This document shows positions 32,990-43,506 of a stretch of DNA of 64,000 bases, piece by piece; positions within the stretch are counted from its first letter, which is position 1, and each line of letters starts with the position of its first letter. A model generated the notes under the pieces. That model worked only from the letters and a program-made list of their open reading frames with translations. It did no database searches and was not told the DNA's origin. The position numbers were made by a program, and so were the translations under genes. This stretch comes from Acytostelium subglobosum LB1 (lineage: Eukaryota; Evosea; Eumycetozoa; Acytosteliales; Acytosteliaceae), in contig NW_012236496.1 in the NCBI RefSeq assembly GCF_000787575.1, forward strand, positions 62,550 to 126,549, given 5' to 3'.

Positions 32990-33322
32990 ATATGTTGAAT
33001 GTATATTCATTAAATTTCACCTGTAACATATTCGTCTGTGTTTATCTGTATGAACGAGTGATTATCTGTATGAATGAATGATTATCTGTAAAGAATGTGA
33101 TACTGACCCTCTTCAGAACCACCCACATACCTCTTCACCCACACCTCTTCAGAACCACCCACCAACAAAAAACAAAAAGATTGTATTGTTTTAAATATTT
33201 TAATGACTCCTTGTCTTTTTGTTTTTTTGATCACCAATCACACATCAAAAATCAAAAGTACAACACGAAGTCACATACCACAAGCTGACACAGGACAAAG
33301 AACCAACAAATAACAAATAACA
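32990..33322. other. Intergenic
   Basis: AT-rich with three imperfect copies of an ATTATCTGTATGAA-type unit at about 33,040-33,090 and two copies of CCTCTTCAGAACCACCC (33,107-33,124 and 33,145-33,162). No gene seen. Confidence 0.5.
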
Positions 33323-35190
33323 ATGTTGCACATACTATTGCATCAGAGCCAGAATTCCCTTATGAATATTTTCAAATTGCTCGACGACATGGACAGACTA
33401 TGTATTTCTCTGGTGTGCAAGCAACTAAATACCTTCTTGCAAGGAAGTCTTCTTAATATTCCACATAGCAATGCATCTGCATTCACACTACGACATTTTT
33501 TGAGTAAGTAAATGGGCAGGCGTATCTGTCTTTTATTAGACAAAAAAAACCCATCTGACCTGATTGTCTTCTGAACACCTATCTCAATCACAAACACAAC
33601 ACACTCACTACAGAGAAATCAATCAATCTATCATTTCCAAGCAGTAGTGGCAACAAAGATGGATATTTGGGTTACCCAAAGTATTTTGTAACTCGAGATG
33701 TTCATCAGACATACGTCTCTGATAATGGAGAGTTTACCGCTCTCCAAAACACTGTCGCAGAGGTCGTGCTCGATATCGAGAAGCCCTTCCAAAATACCTT
33801 CCCCAAAGGACTCACATCCTTGAATTTTGGAACACAATCTTGTATTGAACAACCAATTACGCAAGGTCTTTTTCCCTCCTCAGTGGCCAAGCTTAAATTT
33901 GCTTCAATTCACAATCAGCTCATTCACCCAGGTGATCTTCCATCGTCTTTAACCAAGCTATCTTTTGGCAAGCATAGCAGTAACAACATTTTACTGCCTG
34001 GATCTATCCCCCCATCCGTTGTATCACTTCAACTACGCGGCGAGTTTAGTTTGGATATCAAACCGGGCATAATCCCTTCATCTGTTACACAACTCGATTT
34101 TCGCGCTGGACAACAGTTATTGCCAGGTTGCATTCCCAGCTCTGTTACAGACTTGACTATCGGCAAGAGAATTGACCTCTCTTTGTCTACAGTTTACATT
34201 CCATCAAGTGTTGCCACCTTATCCGCGACAATAGTCGATGGTGGTGAGCCTGCGCCTGGGGTGCTTCCCTCCTCAGTCAAACTTTTAAAGCTTCGCTGGT
34301 TCTCTCCAAATCACATTCCCCCAGGATCAATTCCCTCTTCTGTTTTTGCATTGGAATTAGAGTTTAATCCCAAGCAGAACTTCCCAAAGGATGTCCTCCA
34401 CGGTGTTCCTTCCTCAGTGACACATTTGCTCCTTGGGAATCGATTTAATCAAAAAATACGCCCCCAATTTATCCCATCCTCAGTAACAAGGTTGGAATTT
34501 GGATATCATTTTAATCAACATATTCTTCCTGGGGCATTACCATCCTCACTTACAGAATTAATACTAGGCCTGTCTTACAACCTTCCATTGCTCAAAGGTT
34601 GCATCCCAAACTCTCTCATCAAACTATCATTTAACAGCAAACATGGTGTTTACAATCAGCCATTCATATCTGGAACTTTACCTCATTCGATGACAAACCT
34701 CTGCTTATCATATCAATTCAATCAGCCGCTTCCACTAGAGTCGATACCATCAGTCACAAAATTGACTCTTGGTGCAAAATTCACAGGCAGATTGGACCAT
34801 ATCATCGATCAACTCCCCAACCTTGTCACCCTCATCATCCAACGCACCTTATCTTTACCAACTCCGTCACAAAGGAGAAGGATCAAAGAGATCATTATAG
34901 CCAGAAGCTTCGAGTCACAACCGACAGTATTTCTGCACCCATCCCACTTCATGCTTAATCCTCCCCCCAATCTCATCCTAGCACTACAATCAGCCCTGAC
35001 TGTTCGAGTTGCAGTCAAATACACCGACAAAAAGAACAGTACCCACCACAACAAAATGTCATCCACCATCACCTGCAGAATGATTGACAATGACACAGTT
35101 GTCATGTTTTCCAAATTCCCTTTTCATTTTGGATTCTATCCAGCAGAAACAATCATTAATCGAAGAATCATTGTCCAACAACACCACTAA
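33323..35190 (+). CDS. FNIP-type repeat protein 2
   Basis: Exons 33323-33503 and 33614-35190 join in frame to 585 residues. The N-terminus (SLMNIFKLLDDMDRLCISLV) is F-box-like. The body is built of about 22-residue units with the FNIP plan, here as FGxxFNQxIxPGxIPSSVTxL (for example LLLGNRFNQKIRPQFIPSS), about fifteen units. Units diverge far more than in the other two FNIP genes of the window, so this copy is older or from a different subfamily. The C-terminal domain (residues about 480-585) lacks the KGIDGGMPFSI block found in FNIP gene 1 and the relics. Expected role as for other F-box/repeat proteins: substrate recognition for ubiquitylation, inferred. Confidence 0.85.
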
Positions 35191-35230
35191 ACAAACTATT
35201 AAACAATTTTTTTTTAGACCCAGAGACAAC

Positions 35231-35853
35231 ATGTTTCAATTCTCTTCCAAGAATTTGAACATAACCATATCCTATCCTGCCTTGAGAAGTAATAAGTACA
35301 AGGTGCTCTTATATATACCACTGGCAATATCAAAACATACATTGATGAAGCCAAAATGATGTATGTTATGAGTGTCAACACTGCCATCTTAGAACAGTTC
35401 GGTGGGGAGATCAGGTTGTACCAGGAGGTGGACCGAACATTTAGTATTGCTCCTGTTGTAAACAAAAACCCCAACCATTCATCTTTCAAAGGAGAGACGG
35501 CCAATAGAGCCCAGATCTCGGCCTTCAGAGAGTTCTTAGGACTGTCTTTGGGTAATTTCCCCAGTGTCACCCAGATAGATAGAACCAAAGCGTGGGAAAT
35601 GATAGAGAATGTTGCCAGGAGTTTTGGAATCCAACCTTTGTCAACCCAGGAGTCTGCCCCTGCCATCAATCAATCACCTACAGAAAGCACCCCAATTGTT
35701 GTCCAACCAACTCCAACCGCCGTTGGGGACCAAATAGAGGAGCAGGCGACTACAACCCAACCTTTGGTCCCTATGGCTGACACAGACGTTTTAGGTAACC
35801 TCATAGGTTTGTTTCAAGCCCATGTTAATGTCAATGACCCCTCCACTCTCTAA
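35231..35853 (+). pseudogene. Decayed ORF of unknown family
   Basis: A 165-codon frame (35356-35853) contains FREFLGLSLGNFPSVTQIDR and a Pro/Thr/Gln-rich tail. In the same frame coding-like sequence extends upstream to 35296 (GNIKTYIDEAKMMYVMSVN), where a stop intervenes; just before that another frame continues (MFQFSSKNLNITISYPALRS), so a frameshift probably split one longer gene. No family recognised; a gag-like retroelement protein is possible. It directly follows FNIP gene 2. Confidence 0.4.
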
Positions 35854-35991
35854 GTTCCTGTTGTTAATTCAGTCAAGCAGTCAAATAATGAACTCCAATA
35901 TCCAAATAATAATAATAATAATAATAATCCAATATTGATCCTCTAGAAACCCATTGACATGTCTTGATTGATGAAGCATATTGATGCATCA

Positions 35992-37353
35992 TTAGAATGA
36001 AAGGTAATTTATCTTTGACTTCTGGATTGGTATTGATACAGAGGGTGATCGCTCAGGTGTGATTGATGTTGGATCATAGCCTGCAAAGTTGTTGTGATTT
36101 TGTTGTTGCTGTTGTTTGTCATTGTTGGTCAGATCTGGGATTGTTGGTGATGTCGTACCATTCGTCTTACTATGCTGCTGTTGCTCTATATTACTACTGA
36201 TATCCTTGTGATTGCTATTTGATGATGGCTGTGAATAGAATGGATCTGGGTCGTCAGACGATCGGTATGATTCCTCGTTGTTGTTTGGAGGCGATGATGA
36301 TAGAGTCGGTGAGGTGTTGCTGATGATCGATGCATTCGGATGACGAAGTGTGAACATGATACGATTGGAGACTCGAGTCGACATGGTGTCTCGCACACTG
36401 GTCTTTGCATTCCATTTGGTCGAGGCTGGTGGGTCGTAGATATGTTTGTCCGCCGTCTTTGGCAGAGGCAACGTCGCCGCTGCACCACTGCCATTGAGCT
36501 TGATATCCTCAAACTTGGAGATGCTGTCAAACTGTCGTTGCTGTTCACTCTTTGACGCGGCCAATGGCGCACCACCCTGTTTGGATCCGCTCAGCGCGGT
36601 GGACGGCGAGTCCAAGATCTTTCCTCCCACGGCAACGCCCAGGTTGACCGATGACGATGATGAGCTGAGTGGCGATGACGACGACGATGATGGCGGTGAG
36701 TTGACCATCTGACCCGAGTGATTGAGTCCGTTGCCATTCGTCGTCCATCCATTGGACTCCATGTAGTGAGGCTGCATCTCGGTCAGCTTGCTGGTGTGCA
36801 GCTCGCTGGCGTCCTCGCCAAACAGCACACGCTCCATGCCAAAGTATATCTCGTTGTACTTGCGCGTCATCTGGGCTTCGTTGATCTCCTTGGCGTATGT
36901 AGTGAGCAGTCGTTTCGTTCGTGCCAGATATAATGAGCCTTCGTATGGATTATCGTTGGCATGTGAAATGGCGAGTATGAACACCTCGCTCAGTATCATA
37001 TAATATACTCGGTACATATTCATCACTACGATCGATCCTGTCAGATGGCTTGTTGAGCCCCTTGATCTATATTTGATTGATTGGATTGATGTGTGAGTGG
37101 GATATCATGGACAAAGTCGACTTTGACTCTCTGGCGTGACCTACATGAATGCATTGTCATAGGATGATATTTGATTTATGAAGGCTCTGGATACAAGGTA
37201 TGCCTTTTCATGAGATAGATACTCTCGTCTGATGTGTGTGGGTTAGTGGATGAAGGTGGAACATACTTCCAACATGAGTAGCTCATTGACTTACACTTGT
37301 TGGAATATAACATTTCCATTGTGAAGTTGGACCATCAGTCCAACAATCGTCAT
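35992..37353 (-). CDS. Adaptor mu-type longin-domain protein with disordered C-terminus
   Basis: Three exons (37353-37295, 37228-37145, 37066-35992) join in frame to 405 residues. Residues 1-145 follow the N-terminal longin domain of adaptor medium (mu) subunits: GLMVQLHNGNVIFQQ, REYLSHEKAYLVSRAFINQ, then YRVYYMILSEVFILAISHAN, NPYEGSLYLARTKRLL and RKYNEIYFGMERVLFG. The remainder is Ser/Asn/Gln-rich with a DPDPF motif and no clear mu-homology domain. Dictyostelids have AP-1 to AP-5 and TSET; a mu-like longin without a canonical C-terminal domain would suit the TSET mu subunit (TCUP) or a derived relative. That assignment is inference. It should act in a coat complex on endosomal or plasma membranes. 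Confidence 0.8.
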
Positions 37354-37991
37354 CTTTGTAGGTTGTTGTATATATATATATATATTATATGGATAGAGAT
37401 ATGTAATTATTCCTTGATGTGATCCAAATCCTCCTACTTTGGTCCTCAATCAATCAATCAATCAATCAATCTGTTTTGTGATTATAATTTAAATGTGTTA
37501 TATTAGTACATCAAGTGATAAAGAAGAAGAAGAGATAAGTGAGCGAGTGAGATGATTGATGTGATGGTAGATGATGATGACGACCCAATCAATCCAATCC
37601 AATCCTCTCAATCCAACTTCGAAGTTGATTGACAAGGGGGGAAGACGACTCTCTGGGCACAACTGTTTGTGGGTGAGATTGTTGGGTGTGTGGCACCTTA
37701 TCTGATTGATTGATTGAATGTTACACAAAGTGATCGGTCACTGTTGTGTGTGTGTGTGTGTGTGTGTTTGTGGTGGAGATGGAAATGCGCAGATGGGCTG
37801 TATCGATGATTGGTGATCGCCAATGGTGGTATAGAGTGGTCTTGATAAAGTGATACGGTACCTGTATATGTTTGTATCTGTGTCTATGTGTATGAGTGGT
37901 AAGGTTACTCTAAGTATGGACACTTGTTTGGCTTTAACTTTGGCTTTTGTTTTTGGCTGTGATTGATTGAATATTAAGTCTCCTTTATATC

Positions 37992-38026
<35 letters not shown>

Positions 38027-38420
38027 ATTGCTATCTTTTCTATTTTGTTGTTATTTTTGTGTTGTTGTTGTTGTTAATAAAGATAACGATGCGATAATGG
38101 GATTGATTATAAATTAGTGTTACAAGTTTGGCGCTGTTCTTGATGTGGCTGGTTACCCAAAACATTGGTGATTGTTAGTGAAGCCTGCAAAAATATAAAA
38201 AATATTAAAATGGCAAAAATATCTGTTTTTGGACCTCGATCAAAATAGTCAGATCTGACTGAACACGAAAAAGTGTCACTGATGGGTCCATCATCAATCA
38301 TGATCAACACACACGACATGGTTGATGTAACAATCAATCAATCAAAGACAAAGATATATCCAATATTATTGGGAGATATAGATAGATAATTAGATCAAGT
38401 ATGTGTATGTGTTTACGGAT
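37354..38420. other. Intergenic, microsatellite-rich
   Basis: Over 1 kb with (TA)n at 37368-37390, AATC repeats at 37446-37470, (GT)n at 37744-37767, (CT)n at 37999-38022 and GTT runs near 38055-38075. Open frames here are low-complexity. I see no gene. Confidence 0.6.
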
Positions 38421-39780
38421 TTACTTGACCAGTTTAATTGCACAGTCGTGGCAGTATGCACTACCTTGCACTTCGTAGAAGTTCAGTGATGGGAATGGCG
38501 ACTGGCAACCCTTGCAAGCAAAGCACTTGTTGTTGTTGTGGTACTTCATGCCCTCCAGCTTGATGAGCTCACGCGACTCGATTGGCTGATGACAGCCGTC
38601 GCAGGTCTCCAGCTTGGCCTGCTGCGACTTTTGCACACAGCTCAGACACCAGGGCTTGCCCTCAAGCTGGTAGAACTCGTTGTTCTCAAAGTGCGAGTGG
38701 CAGCTGGTGCACTTGAAGCACTCGGTGTGGTAGGTGTTCTTGAGCGCCGACACCACCGTGCCCAGGATGGCCTTGTTGCAGAGCGCGCACACCTTGTGCT
38801 CGACAAAGCTGCGGTCGTAGCACTCCTCGCAGTAGGGCTGATCGTTGTGCACCAAGAAGCTCTGGATCTGCTTGCTGCAGCTGTTGCATGTGAAGTGCTC
38901 CACGTGCCATGCTCTGTCCATGGCCTTGAAGTGACTGCCATCAATGATACCATTGCATCTGTGGCAGGTGAGGTCGTCAGAGGAGCCACCACGTGGTGAT
39001 GACAAGTCATTGAATGATTGATTGTACTGTTGCTGTTGCTGTTGTTGTTGATGATGATGATTGTTGTGCGACTCATGCTCAACCTTTGGTGGAGCAACTG
39101 GCTCAGGGACGTGGTGGTGAGTGGACACTGGTTGAGTCACTGCTGGGGCGACTGGATGGGATGGTGCTGGTGCTGGTGCTGGTGTTGATGATACAGTAGC
39201 AGCGGGTGGTGGAGTTGGTTGGCTTGTTGACAACTGGTGCCACTGGGCTGACGGTTGGAGCTGGCTTCCTGATTCCGACTGATGCCACTGATGTCACTCT
39301 GGGTGGTGCAGTGTGCATGGTGGCAGTCTGAACGACTCTGCCAACAGGTGACACTGCGGTACCAGGTGCGACCCAGTTGACTGGTGTGCCACTAGTCTTG
39401 GCCACTGGTGTAGCCTGTGATTTGAATGTTGGTGATGTGGTCGATGTGGATGAGGTGGTAGATGAGGTGGTTGAGACGACTGGTGGAGCAGGTGTTGGGG
39501 TTGTCGTTGATGGAGCAACTGGAGCTGGAGCAACTGGAGTTGGAGCTGGAGCAACTGGAGTTTGAACTGGAGCTGGGGGAGTTGGAGTTTGAACTGGAGC
39601 TGGAGGAGTTGGAGTGGCTGATGATACAACAGTGGTGGAGGTGGTGGTTGTTGAGGTTCTCACGATTGGAGCAGCCTTGGAGATGACTGGTGCCGACTTT
39701 AGGACACCACTCGCAGGCTTGACCACTGGATTTGAGCCAATCTTGGCCACACTGACGAATGTCTTTGGTGTTTCTGACAT
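38421..39780 (-). CDS. Pro/Ala/Thr-rich protein with three LIM domains (frame broken)
   Basis: The N-terminal frame (39780 downward, MSETPKTFVSVAKIGSNPVV) gives about 205 residues of Pro/Thr/Ser/Val repeats. Near 39,230 the composition continues in a second frame, which runs to 38421 and encodes three LIM domains: CHRCNGII...CEECY, CALCNKAI...CLSC and CDGCHQPI...CHDC, each with the eight zinc ligands. LIM3 has an expanded HNNNKC spacing. A Pro-rich N-terminus plus three C-terminal LIMs is the zyxin/LPP plan, known for actin-linked adhesion and tension sensing; here that is analogy. No splice signal explains the frame change, so an indel in the sequence or a real frameshift is likely. A His/Gln run lies before LIM1. 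Confidence 0.8.
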
Positions 39781-40730
39781 TATACTATAGTATCACAAAT
39801 CTGGAATGTTTGTTTGTGTTTTTTGAAGAGAAGAGGTAGATGTATGAGTTTAGAGATATTCCTTATTTGCTTGTCTGTCTGTCTGTCAACTATTTAGATA
39901 TATAAAGTTGATGTTGCGGTTGATGTTGTTGTTGATGTTGTTTTGTGTAAGTGGATGGCTGTTGTTGATGTTATTGTTGAATAATGGTATGTGTGTGTCG
40001 ATGCTATTGCTAGATGTATCCATCAATCCACTCATTCATTCATCCACTCATTGTGGTGTGGTGTTGTTTAAATCCATTGATTGATGATGGTGGTGGTGTT
40101 CATTTAAATGAACTTAGGTGATGGATGTGTGTTACTTGTGAGTGTGTGTTACTGATTTGTTGAAGATCCTGATGACCATCAACAGGTACAGACACCACCA
40201 CTACCAAAGACATAACAACAAAATTACTTCTATTACTACTTCTTCCGTCCTACCTCCGATATCCACCCTCCTTCTCACAGCAGCACCTCGGTCTTGATCA
40301 TATTCCTTCCTTCCTTCCTTCTTCATCTACTCTATTATTATACATACATTATACAATGAGAGAGAGAGAGAGAGTGAAAGAGTGAGAGTGATATATATTT
40401 GAATATAAATACAAATTTGAATATATATTTAACTGTTTAATAATGTTTGTTTGTCCAACAATGAAGCTTTGCTGTTTGGGTGAGTTGATCACCCATCCTC
40501 AAAAATTATTTGAAGAATCAATCAGGTGTCAACTTCACGACAGCGCTGTAAAATTATTTAAATAATAATTATTATTATTTGATTGAAGGATGGACTTGGT
40601 TGTTCATCCCGATGATGATGACAAAGTTGTACATGTACCCCTCAAAGTTGATCGTGTCGTCGATTATCTTGTTGCCTGTTGAGCAACAATAATGTTGTTA
40701 TTATTGTATTAATAAGTTTCAATATCGCAT
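39781..40730. other. Intergenic, with a small exon-like island
   Basis: Upstream of the LIM gene: GTTGAT repeats (39905-39980), TCCT repeats (40305-40322), a (GA)n tract at 40360-40375 and AT-rich DNA. At 40,680-40,585 the minus strand shows an AG acceptor followed by about 32 open codons (DDTINFEGYMYNFVIIIGMN) ending in a stop; it does not fit the neighbouring eIF2B gene, which already has a natural end. Confidence 0.5.
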
Positions 40731-42078
40731 CTACAATGTTGTAGTGGCGTTGTCGTCGTCTTCGAGCGTATCCTCTGGGTAGTAGTACTCCTGGAGTAAA
40801 CGGTAGATATACGATGGATTGTGTGCACCACTGGAGTGATTGATTGATTGATTAGTATGATGGATTGACGACATGCCAAGGTGCAATAATAATAACACAT
40901 ACATATTGGTGACGAATAAACTAACCAACTCTGGTGGGATGTAGTCAAAGTTGGGATTGTAGCTGTGTACCTGCTCCAGATGCTCAGCCTCTTTGAAGGC
41001 TAGGTAGGCATTGGGTGATCCATAGTCGTTGTAGGTGTCCTGATCATAGGCGTAGAGTGGACAGAGCTTGTAGAGACCTGTGCACACCATCACTGGTACC
41101 GAGTGGTACTTGGCAGCGACCGCCAGCATATGTGTTCCAGATGTAGCAATCAGTCCACCATTGGCCATCACTGCATGTGTTCCAATGATCACCTTGTTCA
41201 CACGAGACATCATCGCAAAGATTGCACTGTCACTGATCAGAGTAGTATCTATTCCTGCCTTTGATAGATTCAATGCTGTAGTGTGTCCTTCCAAACTAGA
41301 TTGAGTGGAGTTGAAATGAGTGATTGAGTGAGTTAGTGCCGATGCCTCATGATTGCATTGTCTTGGCATCACTTACGATGGTGCAGTCTCGACAACGATC
41401 ACACCGAATTTACGCTTGCGACCTGCCTCCTTGAGGAACTCCTCAACTGTACGTGAACATCCAAGTGTCATGATAACCTCGCTGTGAGTGATCATTGTGT
41501 TAGTCCACCAATCCATCAATGAATCAATCAATAATGTATCTCTTACTTTGCATGTATATGTTCTTTGTATTGCTCAGAGATACTCTTGTGCAACACCTTT
41601 AACTCTTCGATGAGGTCAGCAATCTGTTCGAGCACTGATGACTTTAGAGCATTGAATGGTGTCATGAAGTCCTGATCCTGTGGATCTTCCAACGTCATCA
41701 GATTGTTCCTCGATGTATCCAGTCTGATCTTACTACTATCTCTCTTTATAGTCAAATACTCCTCTCTGATGATATATAATATACGTCTAATTATATTGCC
41801 AATGCAGAACTCTGAATAATTGTTTGATTGATTGAGTTAGAATGAGTTGATTGATGTAGTTGATGAAGTTGATGTAGTTGTATATTACCTAATGGTTGTG
41901 TCTCAATCAATCGTTTACCGATTGTCTTTATCTGATCGATCAATACCTTGGCATTGGGCCATCTTGTTGTTGATATGTATTGCCTCAACACCTCTGCCGT
42001 CGCCTTTGACACTGCGAATGATCCTGTAATCCTCTTTCTCTTTAAATGTAATATAAAGCTCTCTAGTTGTGCTTCCAT
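40731..42078 (-). CDS. eif2b2: Translation initiation factor eIF2B subunit beta
   Basis: Five exons (42078-41889, 41811-41547, 41481-41377, 41295-40903, 40830-40731) join in frame to 350 residues, normal for the family. Helical N-terminus ([20 protein letters not shown], then [15 protein letters not shown]), then the Rossmann-like half: [69 protein letters not shown], and the end [20 protein letters not shown]. eIF2B beta belongs to the regulatory alpha2-beta2-delta2 core of the guanine-nucleotide exchange factor for eIF2, which senses eIF2 phosphorylated on its alpha subunit. Compared with animals it has an extra linker ([12 protein letters not shown]). Divergent from the deacylase gene with about 200 bp between starts, so the two may share a promoter. 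Confidence 0.96.
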
Positions 42079-42285
42079 TCTCTACTCTCTCTATATTATA
42101 TATATAACAAATATATAATCTCTAATCTTAATAATGAATAATTGAATGACTGATCGAAACACTCAACTTAAGTTCATCACTCCCCTCAATGTCTTTGGTG
42201 TGTTCGCGAAAAAGAAAAGAACAGAAGTGGACTTGCAGACGTCCATTCTCTTCAAACTCACAACAACACACAAGTCAAAAGCAGG

Positions 42286-42928
42286 ATGAGGGCGATACTT
42301 CAAAGAGTTAAGAATGCATCTGTAACAGTAGATGGTAACATAGTGTCTGCTATTGGTCCTGGCATCATGTGTCTAATAGGTATAACCAATGATGATACAA
42401 AAGCAGATTCCGATTGGTTGTATGTTGTATACTTTCATCCAATGTGTCATGCCCTAACCTCTTCCGCCGATTCATCCATTCATTAGATGTAAGAAGATAC
42501 TTAGTTGTAAACTATGGAGTGAATCTGGAAAGAGTTGGGCAAAGAATGTAAAGGAGATGAACTATGAGATACTGTTTGTTAGTCAGTTCACTTTGTATGC
42601 TGTTATGAAGGGAACCAAACCAGACTTTCACAAGGCTATGCAATCAGAACAATCAAAGATCTTCTATGAAGCATTCCTCAAAGATGCCAAGTCATCCTAT
42701 AACCCAGATATGATCAAAGGTATGTCTGTTCATCATTCGTTCATTCAACTCTCATACTCATTCATTCACACAAGATGGTCAATTTGGAGCAATGATGGAT
42801 GTAGGATTGGTCAACGACGGGTAAGTGATGGGATTGCAATTGGTGGATCACCTGACCAAACGACGTCACTGACATTATTTGAACCTTATAGACCAGTTAC
42901 GATCGTTCTGGATTCCAGGGATAAGTGA
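42286..42928 (+). CDS. dtd1: D-aminoacyl-tRNA deacylase (DTD)
   Basis: Four exons (42286-42419, 42487-42719, 42775-42820, 42892-42928) join in frame to 149 residues, the usual length. MRAILQRVKNASVTVDG opens the family fold; the two signature motifs are intact: SQFTL, which holds the catalytic Thr/Ser region, and the NDGPVT motif carrying the cross-subunit Gly-cisPro that rejects L-amino acids. The enzyme hydrolyses D-aminoacyl-tRNA in the cytosol, recycling tRNA and keeping D-residues and mischarged Gly out of protein. The Gly of GPVT is split between the last two exons. Very short last exon. Confidence 0.96.
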
Positions 42929-43506
42929 GCAAGTGAAGTGAGTGAGTCTTTGCCTGGTTTTGGTTCCAGCAGTGGCCGAATGCTGCAAATGATAGGAGGT
43001 CCTACAGACTCGTGTAGACTGATGCAGATTGGTGTTGTTGGCACAGACACAAAAGATACATCATTGTTCATTAAAGAGTTATTCGTGCATCTGGTCTCTG
43101 GCTGGCAGGGTTGATGTCCGACAACCAACCAAAAGATATTGTTTTTGACAAAAAGTGCGAAGGAAACTTCAATTGACATGCAATGACACGAGGCGTGGGG
43201 TTAGTGAGTGAGGGGAAGCCTGTCATTCCTGTCAACATTGTTGTTGTTCCTTAGGTGGGCACAACACTTCCTCACTTCCCACACTCATAACACACAAGAC
43301 GAACAAACATATAAACATACCCATTCCTTCATTCTATCACACTCCCAACAACAAACCACGTAAACAACAACTTAATCACAAACACATCACACAACTTACT
43401 CCATCTTAGACTTAATAGACAGAGTATACAGATAATAAGTGGATAAGACAGATAGAGTGGTACACCTCTTAGTCAATCTCCAACAACAAGTTAGACATTC
43501 AGGTGA
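42929..43506. other. Intergenic, tandem genes
   Basis: 3' part of the deacylase gene and leader of mucolipin, CA/AC-rich after 43,250 (ACACAC, AACAAC). A 97-codon minus-strand open frame at 42886-43179 overlaps the end of the deacylase and has no recognisable features; I do not call it. Confidence 0.5.

Noticed and set aside
37744-38022. GT and CT runs as possible CRISPR or satellite arrays
   Set aside because: Plain dinucleotide microsatellites without spacers or longer unit structure.
37498-38337. Small minus-strand open frames in the microsatellite region
   Set aside because: Composed of GT, CT and AATC repeats; no splice or protein support.
42886-43179. 97-codon minus-strand frame beside the deacylase
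   Set aside because: Overlaps the last deacylase exon and shows no recognisable motif.
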